64,000 bases of DNA from Murinocardiopsis flavida (GTDB taxonomy: Bacteria; Actinomycetota; Actinomycetes; Streptosporangiales; Streptosporangiaceae). The notes below the pieces were generated by a model, which was given only the letters and a program-made list of their open reading frames with translations, ran no database searches and had not been told where the DNA came from. Of this stretch, positions 25,796 to 34,386 are shown one piece after another (within the stretch, counting starts at the first letter, position 1; each line of letters starts with the position of its first letter). The position numbers and the translations under genes were made by a program. The stretch is taken from assembly GCF_003014485.1 (NCBI RefSeq), contig NZ_PYGA01000003.1, forward strand, positions 310,001 through 374,000, in the 5' to 3' direction.

Positions 25796-25844
25796 ACGGC
25801 CGGGGCCGGTGCGCGCCACTGCGGCGCGCACCGGCCCCGGCCGT
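25796..25844. terminator. Bidirectional terminator between gatD and MFS gene
   Basis: A perfect 22-base stem (25796-25817 with 25823-25844) around a 5-base loop ACTGC. It sits 11 bases after the gatD stop and 2 bases beyond the stop of the convergent transporter gene, so it can terminate both. The longest perfect hairpin seen in this window. Confidence 0.88.
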
Positions 25845-25846
25845 TG

Positions 25847-27133
25847 TCAGTCGGCGACGTGCAGCCGGCGCGACAGCGCCACGGCGGTGATGGAGACCGC
25901 GGCGGTGCCCATGAGGTAGACCGCGAGCGGCAGCCACGAGTCGTGGAACGCGCCCATCAGCCAGGTGCCGATGAGCGGCGCCGTGCCGCCGGCCAGCGCC
26001 GCGCCCACCTGGTACCCGAGGGTCACGCCGGTGTAGCGCACCTTGGTGGTGAAGATCTCCGAGCTCAGCGTGCCGAGCGTGGCGGTCACCGGTGGCCAGC
26101 AGACGCCCAGCGCGATGACCGTCGCGCCGAACAGCGCCCAGGTGGTGCCCAGGTTCAGCAGCACGAAGTACGGCACGGCGAACAGGCCGATCAGGACGGC
26201 GCCCGTCTGGTAGACCGGCACCCGGCCGAAGCGGTCGGAGAGCAGGCCCATGAGCGGGATCATGGCCGTCGCGGCGACCGCGCCGACCGTGACGGCGTTG
26301 AGCACCGTGGTGTCGGAGAAGTCGAGGGTGCCCGTCGCGTAGCTGACGACGAACGTCCCGAAGATGTAGAACGGCGCGGTCTCGACGACCTTGGCGCCGA
26401 TCGCGACGAGCACGGAGCGCCAGTGCAGCCGGAAGGTGTCGATGATCGGCAGCTTCGAGACGGTGCCGGACTCCTGCGCCGCGCGGAACGCCGGGGTCTC
26501 GTCGATGCCCGACCGGATCCACAGGCCCACGAGGACCAGGACGATGCTGGCGATGAACGGCACCCGCCAGCCCCAGGTCGTGAACTGGTCGGCGGAGAGC
26601 AGCCCCATGACGGTCAGCGAGAGGCTCGCCAGGAGCATGCCGATGGTGACGCCCATCTGCGGCACGCTGCCGAACAGGCCGCGGCGTTCGCGCGGCGCGT
26701 ACTCGTAGGCGAGCAGCAGCGCCCCGCCCCATTCGCCGCCGATGCCCAGGCCCTGGATCAGCCGCATGAGGATCAGCAGGATGGGCGCCCAGACGCCGAT
26801 CTGGGCGTAGGTGGGCAGCAGCCCGATCAGCACCGTCGCGCCGCCCATCAGCGACAGGGTGATGACGAGCGTCCGCTTGCGCCCGATGCGGTCGCCGATG
26901 TGGGAGAAGATCAGCCCGCCGAACGGGCGCACGAAGAAGGTCAGGGAGAACGACAGGTAGGACAGCATCAGCGACACGACGGGGTCGCTGGCGGGGAAGA
27001 ACAGGGTGTCGAAGACGAGCCCCGCGGCGGTGCCGTAGAGGAAGAAGTCGAACCACTCGATGGCGCTGCCGGTGACACTTGCCGTGATGACGCGCGCCTG
27101 GGGGCGGCGAGAGGTCGGTGCGGCCGCACTCAT
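25847..27133 (-). CDS. MFS transporter, metabolite:H+ symporter type
   Basis: A 428-residue, 12-TM major facilitator. RVITASVTGSAIEWFDFFLYGTAA at the start, the loop HIGDRIGRKRTLV and GLGIGGEWGGALLLAYE are hallmarks of the MHS family, which imports organic acids, betaines or proline-like compounds with protons. ATG at 27133 is preceded by AGGAGG. It is divergent from the GntR gene across an AT-rich spacer, and the flavin oxidases beyond that gene suggest that it imports their substrate. Confidence 0.9.
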   Translation of the reverse strand: MSAAAPTSRRPQARVITASVTGSAIEWFDFFLYGTAAGLVFDTLFFPASDPVVSLMLSYLSFSLTFFVRPFGGLIFSHIGDRIGRKRTLVITLSLMGGATVLIGLLPTYAQIGVWAPILLILMRLIQGLGIGGEWGGALLLAYEYAPRERRGLFGSVPQMGVTIGMLLASLSLTVMGLLSADQFTTWGWRVPFIASIVLVLVGLWIRSGIDETPAFRAAQESGTVSKLPIIDTFRLHWRSVLVAIGAKVVETAPFYIFGTFVVSYATGTLDFSDTTVLNAVTVGAVAATAMIPLMGLLSDRFGRVPVYQTGAVLIGLFAVPYFVLLNLGTTWALFGATVIALGVCWPPVTATLGTLSSEIFTTKVRYTGVTLGYQVGAALAGGTAPLIGTWLMGAFHDSWLPLAVYLMGTAAVSITAVALSRRLHVAD

Positions 27134-27344
27134 GCGGGCCTCCTGTTCGCGGGGGAGGGAGTGGGGGCGGGGCGGCGGGGGTCCGCGGGGCGTGCCGCGA
27201 GGGGGCGGTCCCGCGGTGGTGGCGCCTCCCCGGGCGCGGTCCAGGGGGCGGGTGGCGCCGAGGAGGCGCCGCCACCGCATGTCAGGGCGTTACGGGGACC
27301 GTAGGTGCGCCGGATCGGCCCGGCATAGGACCGGCCGCACAATA

Positions 27345-27421
27345 ATTGGTTGAAATTTTGTTCAGGCGACCAACCGTGTTCATCGGCGCACACTATTGAC
27401 TTATCAAATACTAGATTGGTT
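27345..27421. promoter_or_regulatory. AT-rich divergent operator region with ATTGGTT repeats
   Basis: ATTGGTT occurs at 27345-27351 and 27415-27421, with an inverted GACCAACC at 27368-27375 between them. The last 90 bases before the GntR start are far richer in A/T than the rest of the window. TTGACT at 27396-27401 is a possible -35. Repeats placed like this between a HutC-type regulator and a divergent transporter are a plausible operator set. Confidence 0.5.
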
Positions 27422-27430
27422 AACTCAAAT

Positions 27431-28165
27431 ATGGAGCTCGCACTCTACGACCGCATCCGGAGCGATCTGGAGGCGAAGATCTCCTCGGGGGAATGGCCCC
27501 CCGGCACCCGGGTCCCCACAGAGGCGGAACTGGGCCGCAGCTACGGTGTGAGCCGCGTGACCGTGCAGAGGGCGGTGCAGCAACTCGTCCAGCAGGGACT
27601 CGTGGTCCGCTACCGGCGCAAAGGCTCCTTCGTCGCGCAGGCGGTCCCGGAACGCAACCTGCTCGGTCTCGCCAACCCGCTGAACGCGGGCCCCGAGATC
27701 GAGGGACGGCACATCGTGTCCGACGCGCGGGTGATCCCCGCGCGCGACGCGGCCGCCCGCCTGGCGGCCCCCGGCGTCGACGACGACGCCCCCGTGGTGC
27801 AGCTGCGGCGCACCAAGCTCGACACCGCCGAACACCCCATCGCCACCGAACTCGCCGTGATCCCCTTCGCGCTCGCCCCGCGCCTGCTGGACGAGCCGCT
27901 GGAGGACCTCACGACGATCGCCTACCTCCGGCGGACCGGCGTGCCCGTCCACCGGTCCCGCATGTACGTCGAACCCCGCGTGCTCACCGGCGAGGAAGCC
28001 GATGCCCTGCGGAAACCGCCCGGTACGCCGGTGTTCCACCTCAGGAGGCACCTCTGGCTGACCGACGGGCGCGCGGCGGAGACCTTCGAATCCCTGCTGC
28101 TGCCCGGCGCCAGCCCGTTCTACATCGAGCAGTCACTCTCCGAGGGCGCACACCCCTCGGACTAG
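27431..28165 (+). CDS. GntR/HutC-family regulator with UTRA domain
   Basis: A 244-residue regulator. The winged helix (about 1-70) has ALYDRIRSDLEAKISSGEWPPG, TEAELGRSYGVSRVTVQRAV and YRRKGSFVA; the C-terminal UTRA ligand-binding domain (about 85-235) has LRRTKLDTAEHPIATELAVIP and the final FESLLLPGASPFYIEQSL. ATG at 27431 starts at the family N-terminus; the frame opens upstream in AT-rich DNA without similarity. It likely senses the substrate or product of the oxidase island and controls the divergent MFS gene and the downstream operon. The TTG of the next gene is 19 bases away. Confidence 0.9.
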   Translation: MELALYDRIRSDLEAKISSGEWPPGTRVPTEAELGRSYGVSRVTVQRAVQQLVQQGLVVRYRRKGSFVAQAVPERNLLGLANPLNAGPEIEGRHIVSDARVIPARDAAARLAAPGVDDDAPVVQLRRTKLDTAEHPIATELAVIPFALAPRLLDEPLEDLTTIAYLRRTGVPVHRSRMYVEPRVLTGEEADALRKPPGTPVFHLRRHLWLTDGRAAETFESLLLPGASPFYIEQSLSEGAHPSD

Positions 28166-28183
28166 CAGCGAGGAGATCGGCCC

Positions 28184-29332
28184 TTGCCCACCCAACACCC
28201 GCCCCGCGTGGCGATCGTCGGCGCCGGCACCATCGGCACGATGGCGGCCTGGCGGCTGGCCGCACGCGGTGCGCAGGTCCTCGCCTTCGACCACTTCGCG
28301 CCGGGACACGACCGCGGCGCGGCGGGCGGCGAGTCCCGCATCTTCCGCACCGCCTACATGGAGGGACGCGGCTACATCCCCGCGCTGCGCAGCGCGGCCG
28401 GGCTGTGGCGCCGGCTCGAACAGGAGACCGGCACCTCGCTGCTGCGGATGTGCGGCGCGATGACCATCGGCGCCCCCGACGACCCCGCCATGCGCGAGCT
28501 CCGCGCGGGGGCCGAGGAGCACGGCCTCGACCACGAGGTCCTCGGGCCCGTCGCAGCGGCCGACCGGTATCCGCAGCACCCGCTGCGCACCGGCGAGACC
28601 GCCTTCCTCGACCCGGCGGCCGGGGTGATCCGCCCCGACCTCGCACTGATCGCCGCCGCCCGCCGCGCCGCCGAACTGGGCGCCGCCATCGCCGGGTACA
28701 CGCCCGTCACCCGCATCGAGCCCCGCGGCGGCGGCTGGATGGTCAGCACCGGCGACACGGCCCACGACGTCGACGCCGTGGTGCTCGCCCCCGGCGCGTG
28801 GGGCGCGGCCGAGGGCCCGGCCCACGCGATGCTGGCCGGGTTCGGGCTGGTGGCGCGCCAGATCACGCTGCACTGGTTCCCCGCTCGCGACCCCGGCGCG
28901 CTCACCCCCGAGCACAATCCCGTCGTGATCCGCGTGGGCGACCCCGCGTACTCGTGCTTCCCCGTCATGGACGGGGTCTCGGTCAAGGTCAGCACGCACA
29001 GCGCGCCCCGGCCGGACGTCGGCTCGCCCGACGGCCTCGCGCGCAGCTCGACACCCGAGCTCCTCGCCGCCACCCGCGCCATCGTCCGGGACCACCTGCC
29101 CGCGCTGCACCCCGACCCCGTCCGCATCGCCGCCTACGCCGACGCCTTCACCCCCGACGGCCACGCGGTGCTCGGCGCGCTGCCGGGGTCGCCCGGCCTC
29201 TATGCCGCTGCGGGGTTCTCCGGGCACGGCTTCAAACTCTCGCCGCTGTTCGGCGACGCGCTCGCCGACCTGGTCGTCGACGGCGCCACCCGGCACGACA
29301 TCTCCCGGCTCGACCCCGCGCGCAGGCTCTGA
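28184..29332 (+). CDS. Sarcosine oxidase/N-methyl-tryptophan oxidase-like flavoenzyme
   Basis: A 382-residue DAO-family protein. The FAD-binding motif VAIVGAGTIGTMAAWRLAARG is at about 9-29, followed by GGESRIFRTAY, typical of monomeric sarcosine oxidase (SoxA) and SolA, which oxidatively demethylate N-methyl amino acids to give formaldehyde and hydrogen peroxide. The C-terminal GFSGHGFKLSPLFG is also family-typical. The cysteine that carries covalent FAD in those enzymes (CMYTxTPD) is absent: this protein has YADAFTPD. The TTG start has GAGGAG 8 bases upstream. Likely operon with the GntR and symporter genes. Confidence 0.85.
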   Translation: MPTQHPPRVAIVGAGTIGTMAAWRLAARGAQVLAFDHFAPGHDRGAAGGESRIFRTAYMEGRGYIPALRSAAGLWRRLEQETGTSLLRMCGAMTIGAPDDPAMRELRAGAEEHGLDHEVLGPVAAADRYPQHPLRTGETAFLDPAAGVIRPDLALIAAARRAAELGAAIAGYTPVTRIEPRGGGWMVSTGDTAHDVDAVVLAPGAWGAAEGPAHAMLAGFGLVARQITLHWFPARDPGALTPEHNPVVIRVGDPAYSCFPVMDGVSVKVSTHSAPRPDVGSPDGLARSSTPELLAATRAIVRDHLPALHPDPVRIAAYADAFTPDGHAVLGALPGSPGLYAAAGFSGHGFKLSPLFGDALADLVVDGATRHDISRLDPARRL

Positions 29333-29453
29333 CCGGCGGCCGCGCCACCCCGCTCAAGGCGCGCGGGGGCCGGACCCTGCCCCGCCCCCTCCCCGCTCGC
29401 GCACCCGCCCGCCATGCCGCGCCCCCGGCATGCCCGAAAACCGGGACCAGAAC

Positions 29454-30887
29454 ATGACTGACAACCCCTTAACGCTCACAATGATCATCGGCTCCGCGCT
29501 GGTCGTGCTGGCGGCCGGCGCCGCCATCGCCTTCTACGTGGGCCGCCGCGCCAAGACCTCCGACGACTGGATCGTCGGCGGCCGCAGCCTGCCGCTCCGT
29601 GTCGTCGTCTTCAGCCAGTTCGCCACCGCCTCCGGCGGCGGCGTGCTGGTCGCCCACGTCGGCATCGGCTACGCGTGGGGCTGGTCCGTCATGGCGTACG
29701 AGGTCGCCTGCATGGTGGGCCTGCTGCTGCTCGTCGTGCTCGCCAACTGGCTGCGCGAGCAGAAGTTCGACACGGTGCCGCAGGTCATCAGCCGGCTCTT
29801 CGGCCTGGACAAGCGGGTCGTCGTCATCGCGGCCCTGTGCTCCATCGTGGTGCCGTTCGGCTGGCTGGCGACCCAGTTCGTCGCGTTCGCGCAGCTCTTC
29901 GCGCAGATCACCGGCATCTCGATACCGGTGCTCATCGCGGTGATGGCGGTCGCCTCGCTGCTGTTCGTCCTGCCCGGCGGCCTGCTCTCCGTCGCCTGGT
30001 CGGACTACATCTTCGGCGTCTTCATGCTGATCATCACCCTCTTCATCGTCGGCTACGCGCTGTACATGGTCGGCGGGTGGGGCGGGATCACCGCCTCGGT
30101 CCCCGAACGGCTGTGGTCGCCCGGCTCGGTCACGCTCGTGGGGTGGGAGACGATGGTCCTGTGGGCCTTTGCGATCATCCCTGGCACCCTCACCAACCAG
30201 CTGTACTACCAGCGCGTGTTCGCGACGAAGAACGTCGCCATGGTCCGCAAGAGCCTCGTCATCAGCGCGTTCATGACCCTCATCGCCGGGGTGTACGCCG
30301 GCGTCCTCGGACTGGTCATCCGCGCGATGGGCGCCGACTTCTCCGTTGCGGAGCGCGAGCAGGCCGCCGGCTGGTACATCACCCAGCTCCCGGTGTGGGT
30401 CGCGGCGGTGTTCGCCGCGTTCCTCGTGGCGACCATCGTCTCCACGACCTCCAGCGCGCTGCACTCGGTGGTCACCAACCTGGTGCGCGACCTCTACCAG
30501 CAGGTCCGCGGCGGGGTGCGGCCGGAGCGGGAACTGGTGCGGATGTCCAAGCTCCTCACCGTGGCGGTCACCGCAGCGGCGGCGGTCCTCGCCATCACCT
30601 TCCCCACCGCGCTCGACTGGCTCGTGGCGACCTACGCCTACTCCGCGGCGTCCCTGGCGGTGCCCCTCTTCGTCGGGTTCGCCCTGCGCTCCCGGGTCCG
30701 CCTGACACCGTTGATCGCGCTCGCCGCGATGGGCGGCGGCGTCATCGGGAGCGCGGTGGCCCAGATCGCCGGGACGACCGTGCCCTACGCGGTGTACGGC
30801 ATCGCCGCCTCCCTGGGGTGCATGCTCGCCGCCATCGCCATCGGCAGGATGTCCGGGCGGGGCGGCGCCCCGGTCCCGTCCGCCTGA
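29454..30887 (+). CDS. Sodium:solute symporter (SSS family)
   Basis: A 477-residue protein with about 13 transmembrane segments. YVGRRAKTSDDWIVGGRSLP near the start and the loop following the third helix are typical of SSS (PutP/pantothenate/ActP-like) transporters. An alternative ATG at 29430 would add 8 residues; neither has a strong Shine-Dalgarno. Lying between two flavin-dependent amine/amino-acid oxidases, it most likely imports their substrate with sodium. The specificity cannot be read from sequence. Confidence 0.88.
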   Translation: MTDNPLTLTMIIGSALVVLAAGAAIAFYVGRRAKTSDDWIVGGRSLPLRVVVFSQFATASGGGVLVAHVGIGYAWGWSVMAYEVACMVGLLLLVVLANWLREQKFDTVPQVISRLFGLDKRVVVIAALCSIVVPFGWLATQFVAFAQLFAQITGISIPVLIAVMAVASLLFVLPGGLLSVAWSDYIFGVFMLIITLFIVGYALYMVGGWGGITASVPERLWSPGSVTLVGWETMVLWAFAIIPGTLTNQLYYQRVFATKNVAMVRKSLVISAFMTLIAGVYAGVLGLVIRAMGADFSVAEREQAAGWYITQLPVWVAAVFAAFLVATIVSTTSSALHSVVTNLVRDLYQQVRGGVRPERELVRMSKLLTVAVTAAAAVLAITFPTALDWLVATYAYSAASLAVPLFVGFALRSRVRLTPLIALAAMGGGVIGSAVAQIAGTTVPYAVYGIAASLGCMLAAIAIGRMSGRGGAPVPSA

Positions 30888-30927
30888 CCGCACACCCGCA
30901 ACCGCAACCGAGCGAAAGGGAACGACC

Positions 30928-32106
30928 GTGCACATCGCCGTCATCGGAGCAGGGGCCGTGGGCCTCGCGATCGCACGCGAACTGGTGCGGGAGGGCGCCC
31001 GGGTCACCGTCCTCGAACGGCGGCACCCCGGGGCGGGGACCAGCGCGACCTCGTTCGCGTGGATCAACGCCCACCTCAAGCGCCCGGCGTCCTACCAGGC
31101 GCTGAACCGGGCCGGGCTCCTTGCCCACCACGCGCTGCACAACGACCTGACGGAGGGGCCGCGCTGGTTCGTGCCCACCGGCAACCTCGAATGGGCCGCA
31201 GACCCCGCCCACGCCACGGCGCTCACCGCAGCGGCGGCGGCGGTCGAGGAGCAGGGCGGCACCGTCGAGCGGCTGACCGCCGACCAGGCCCGCGCGCTCG
31301 AACCGGGCGTGCGGATCCCCGCGGGGGTGGAGTCCGCAGTGCTGTTCGCCGACGAGGGCTACGTGCTGCCGGGGGAGTTCCTCGGCCGCCTCCTCACCGA
31401 CGCGATCGCCGGCGGCGCGGAGCTGCGCGCACCCGCCGAGGTGCGCGCCATCGACGCCGGCGCCGACGGGGCCCGGATCACCCTCGCCGACGGCACGGAG
31501 TTGGCCGCCGACGCGGTCGTCACCGCGGTCGGCCGCTGGACCGAGCCGCTGCTCGCGGACGCCGGCGTGCACGTGCCCATGGCCGACCCCGACGCCGCGG
31601 GCGGCGCGACAGTGGGCTACCTCGCCTACACCGCCCCGGCGCCCGTGCGGCTGAACCGCGTCCTCACCACGTCGACGCTGAACGTCCGCCCCGACGGCAA
31701 CGGGCGGCTGGTACTCCAAGGGCTGGACCTCGACCCCGCGGCCGACCCCGGCGCGGCCCAGCAGCCCGGACCCGGTTCACCGGTCGCGCGGACACTGCGC
31801 GACCGCCTCGCCGAGACCGTCGTGGGCGGCGAGTACGCCGAGATCGAGCAGGTGCGCGTGGGACAGCGGGCGCTGCCCGCGGACGGCCTCACCGTGTGCG
31901 GGTTCACCGACGACCGGCGCACCCTCTACACGGTCGCCACGCACAGCGGGATCACACTCGCCCCGGCGCTCGCGCCGATGGTCGCGGCCGAGGTGCTCGG
32001 CGGCAGCCCCGCCGGACTCCTCGCCGACTTCCGGCCCACCCGGTTCACGCCCGGGCGGCGCCCCGGCACGCGGCTGGCGCAGGCGCGGCTGCCGGGCGAG
32101 CAGTGA
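30928..32106 (+). CDS. DAO-family FAD-dependent oxidoreductase
   Basis: A 392-residue flavoprotein of the D-amino-acid oxidase/dehydrogenase fold. The N-terminus HIAVIGAGAVGLAIARELV and GAGTSATSFAWINAHLKRP give the dinucleotide-binding site, and the C-terminal TVATHSGITLAPALAPMVAAE closes the FAD domain. It is most like DadA-type dehydrogenases and glycine oxidase relatives. GTG at 30928 is preceded by AAAGGGAA. It is the second oxidase of the island and may act on the demethylated or D-amino-acid product of the first. It converges with ygfZ, 15 bases apart. Confidence 0.84.
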   Translation: MHIAVIGAGAVGLAIARELVREGARVTVLERRHPGAGTSATSFAWINAHLKRPASYQALNRAGLLAHHALHNDLTEGPRWFVPTGNLEWAADPAHATALTAAAAAVEEQGGTVERLTADQARALEPGVRIPAGVESAVLFADEGYVLPGEFLGRLLTDAIAGGAELRAPAEVRAIDAGADGARITLADGTELAADAVVTAVGRWTEPLLADAGVHVPMADPDAAGGATVGYLAYTAPAPVRLNRVLTTSTLNVRPDGNGRLVLQGLDLDPAADPGAAQQPGPGSPVARTLRDRLAETVVGGEYAEIEQVRVGQRALPADGLTVCGFTDDRRTLYTVATHSGITLAPALAPMVAAEVLGGSPAGLLADFRPTRFTPGRRPGTRLAQARLPGEQ

Positions 32107-32121
32107 CCGCCGCGGTGCGGG

Positions 32122-33165
32122 TCAGCGCGGCCGCCGCCGCATGTCGATCTGCGCGTTGGCGCCGGTGTCGGGGCTGACGACGACCTCCTGCGCGGCGGCG
32201 ATCCCGTTGACCGTGAACTCCGCGTCGACCGGGGTGTTCCGCTTGACCAGGCCGAGCCCGATGGGGCCGAGTTCGTGGTGCCGGGCGGAGGAGCCGGCGA
32301 AGCCCACCGTGCGGCCCCCGGACTCCAGCGCGGCCCCGCGCGCGGGCAGCCGCTCGGCCGTGCCGTCGAGGTGCAGCATGACCAGGCGGCGCGGCGGGCG
32401 GCCCACGTTGTGGATCCGCGCGACGACCTCCTGGCCGGGGTAGCAGCCCTTGTCGAGGTGCACCGCGGGCCCCACCCAGCCCATCTCGTGCGGGATGGCG
32501 CGGGGGTCGGTGTCGAGGCCCAGGCGGGGGCGGTGCGCGGCGATGCGGGCCGCCTCGTAGGCCCACAGCCCCGCCGGGACCACACCGGCGCCGGTGAGGG
32601 TGTCGGCCGCGGCGCCGAGGGAGTCGGCCGGCAGCAGCAGGTCGGTCTCGGCGTTGGCGGCGTCGTCGCGGACGGGTGCGTCGCCGAGGAGGCCGGCCGC
32701 GCGCAGCGCCGCTGTGCCGCTCCCGCGGTCGGGGCCGCTGAGGGTGAGCACCGCGTAGCGCCCGCTCAGGTCGTCGACCTCGACGCGCATCATGAACCGC
32801 ATGGAGTCGAGGAACCGCGCGAGCTCGGCGCCCGTGCCCGGCTCGGTGTGCGCCCACAGCGCGGCGCCGTCGTCGACGATCGACATGTGGTGCTGGACAC
32901 GCCCGTTGGCGTCCATGACCAGCGACTCGGTCACGCCCTCGGCCGGGCTCAGCCCGGTCAGGTGCTGGCTGGTCATGCTGTGCAGCCAGCTCAACCGGTC
33001 GGGGCCGGTGACCCGGACGACGCCGCGGTTGCTCCGGTCGGTCCAGGCGGCGCCGCGCTCCATGGCGCGCCCCTCCTGGGCGGGCGCGCCGTAGTGCGCG
33101 GCGACATCGGAGTCGGGCTCCTCAGCGGCGACCGCGCCGGACAGGGTCAGCAGCGGAGAGTTCAT
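32122..33165 (-). CDS. ygfZ: YgfZ-type folate-binding protein
   Basis: A 347-residue protein homologous to the T-protein (aminomethyltransferase) fold, which in bacteria helps iron-sulfur enzymes and tRNA modification in a folate-dependent manner. The signature KGCYPGQEVVARI is present, preceded by LSWLHSMTSQHLTGL at the N-terminal side. TAGGCT on this strand (33178-33173) lies 7 bases before the ATG, so the mRNA is probably leaderless. Close to fabp/nitrobindin and dtd genes, as in other actinomycetes. The adjacent oxidase island might suggest a folate C1 link, but convergent orientation argues that it is independent. Confidence 0.92.
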   Translation of the reverse strand: MNSPLLTLSGAVAAEEPDSDVAAHYGAPAQEGRAMERGAAWTDRSNRGVVRVTGPDRLSWLHSMTSQHLTGLSPAEGVTESLVMDANGRVQHHMSIVDDGAALWAHTEPGTGAELARFLDSMRFMMRVEVDDLSGRYAVLTLSGPDRGSGTAALRAAGLLGDAPVRDDAANAETDLLLPADSLGAAADTLTGAGVVPAGLWAYEAARIAAHRPRLGLDTDPRAIPHEMGWVGPAVHLDKGCYPGQEVVARIHNVGRPPRRLVMLHLDGTAERLPARGAALESGGRTVGFAGSSARHHELGPIGLGLVKRNTPVDAEFTVNGIAAAQEVVVSPDTGANAQIDMRRRPR

Positions 33166-33252
33166 ACCCCTGAGCCTATGCGGCGCGCCCGCCCGCGCCG
33201 CGGCCGCCCGGGGGGTCCGGCGGGGGGCGGGAAAAGGGCGGCGGAAAAACAT

Positions 33253-33282
33253 TTGCCCCTGCCGTCGCACAGCGCGTAGCGT
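33253..33282 (+). promoter_or_regulatory. Promoter for the 12-codon ORF transcript
   Basis: TTGCCC (33253-33258), an 18-base spacer and TAGCGT (33277-33282) make a plausible housekeeping promoter pointing rightward. Transcription would start near 33289, just ahead of the Shine-Dalgarno at 33296. Confidence 0.5.
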
Positions 33283-33314
33283 CGCAGACAGCAGGAAAGG
33301 AGGTGGTCCGAACA

Positions 33315-33353
33315 GTGATTTCTCATCGGACTTGCGAGGTGTCCGTCCGCTAG
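33315..33353 (+). CDS. 12-codon ORF with near-perfect extended Shine-Dalgarno
   Basis: GTG at 33315 reads ISHRTCEVSVR then TAG. It is preceded at 33296-33309 by AAAGGAGGTGGTCC, complementary to 13 of 14 bases of the 16S rRNA 3' end, far stronger than any other ribosome-binding site here. A promoter is visible at 33253 and a 7-base hairpin (33438-33444 with 33449-33455) lies about 85 bases downstream. No rightward gene follows until 34387, so it would be a free-standing short mRNA. It could be a regulatory peptide, a leader, or an RNA that binds 30S subunits. I do not recognise the peptide. Confidence 0.5.
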   Translation: MISHRTCEVSVR

Positions 33354-33486
33354 GGCGCGATGCTGATTGCGGAGTCGCTCTGGCGAATCCACATCTGGAC
33401 ACCCAGGCCCTCGGGCGACCGGACTTGTCCGCCGGTCCTCCGCCACCCGGCGGAGAGCACGCCCGGGGGTCTGCCCATGCCCGCGG

Positions 33487-34038
33487 CTACTCCGCGTTCT
33501 CCACCCGCTTCTCCACCCGCTTCAACTGGGCCGACATGAACGACTGGAGCTTGTGGCCGTTCGCGGCGAGGTCCCACGCGTAGCCCAGGGTCTCGCGGTT
33601 GTCGCCGAACAGCCCGTAGAGCCGGTGCCCCGCGGTGGCCTCCAACCCGGTCTCCGTGTGCAGCACGGCGTCGGTGGTCAGCTCCACCCGGTTCGCGAAC
33701 ACGTTCCCCAGGTACACCTCGTTGTAGCCCTCGGGGTGCACGAACAGCGCTTCGATGTGCACGGCGGGGACCTCGGGCGACCCGCTGTCGGCGCCGCCCT
33801 CGGGGCGCATGCGCCAGTACCCGGACTCCGAGGCGACGTACTCGCCCAGCGCGCCGTCCTCGGTGAGGCGCCAGACCCTGCTGCGGTAGCTCAGGCAGGG
33901 CCCGACATCGGGCGTGAACTCGACCTCCTGGCCGAACTGGAACTCCGGCACCTCCGGATACCCGGCGACGCCGACCCCTTCCCAGCGGCCGATCAGGAAC
34001 GACAGTTTCTCCAGATCAGGATGAAGCTCAGGCTGCAT
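33487..34038 (-). CDS. FABP-like/nitrobindin family haem protein
   Basis: A 183-residue beta-barrel protein of the THAP4/nitrobindin group. The signature LIGRWEGVGVAGYP (GxWxGxG...YP) is near residue 15, and FMSAQLKRV closes the barrel. Members bind haem and react with nitric oxide or peroxynitrite. TAGTCT on this strand (34052-34047) lies 8 bases before the ATG at 34038, favouring it over the ATG at 34044 that adds two residues. The role in this organism is unknown; nearby ygfZ and dsrE suggest a housekeeping redox neighbourhood. Confidence 0.85.
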   Translation of the reverse strand: MQPELHPDLEKLSFLIGRWEGVGVAGYPEVPEFQFGQEVEFTPDVGPCLSYRSRVWRLTEDGALGEYVASESGYWRMRPEGGADSGSPEVPAVHIEALFVHPEGYNEVYLGNVFANRVELTTDAVLHTETGLEATAGHRLYGLFGDNRETLGYAWDLAANGHKLQSFMSAQLKRVEKRVENAE

Positions 34039-34386
34039 AGTCATCGAGACTAGCCGCGGGCGGGCGGTGCGCCGACCACCGCGCCCGCACCGCCGGGCGC
34101 CGCACGGCACCAGAGCGCCCGCCGGGCATCCGGCGTTATCCATCCGTGATTCACGGGGCGGACGTCCGCGCCCGGTACGACTGGAGCCAGGGCAGCGGAC
34201 CCGCCGGGACACGGCCGGAAGTGCGGCGGATCACCGCGTCCCGCGCCCCTCTTCCGTACTCGACGGCACCCGGTGTCCTGCGAACCTGGTAGAGAGGACG
34301 ACGAACGCCGCCGCCCGGGGGAGAACACCGACACACCCGCGGTCCGATCCGGCGGCAGGGTACGGACGGAAAAGAGGCGGCCTGCG
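34039..34386. other. Intergenic region, nitrobindin to GIDE gene
   Basis: About 350 bases between divergent genes. No credible ORF, repeat or RNA structure was found; reading frames here translate to low-complexity Arg/Pro/Ala strings. It should contain the GIDE promoter, which I could not place. Confidence 0.5.

Noticed and set aside
25343-27304. Long rightward frame covering the 3' half of gatD and the MFS gene
   Set aside because: It is the antisense shadow of the MFS gene, whose membrane motifs are unmistakable on the minus strand.
33367-34053. Rightward frame of 228 codons over the nitrobindin gene
   Set aside because: Antisense shadow of the GxWxGxG-containing gene; no start signals.
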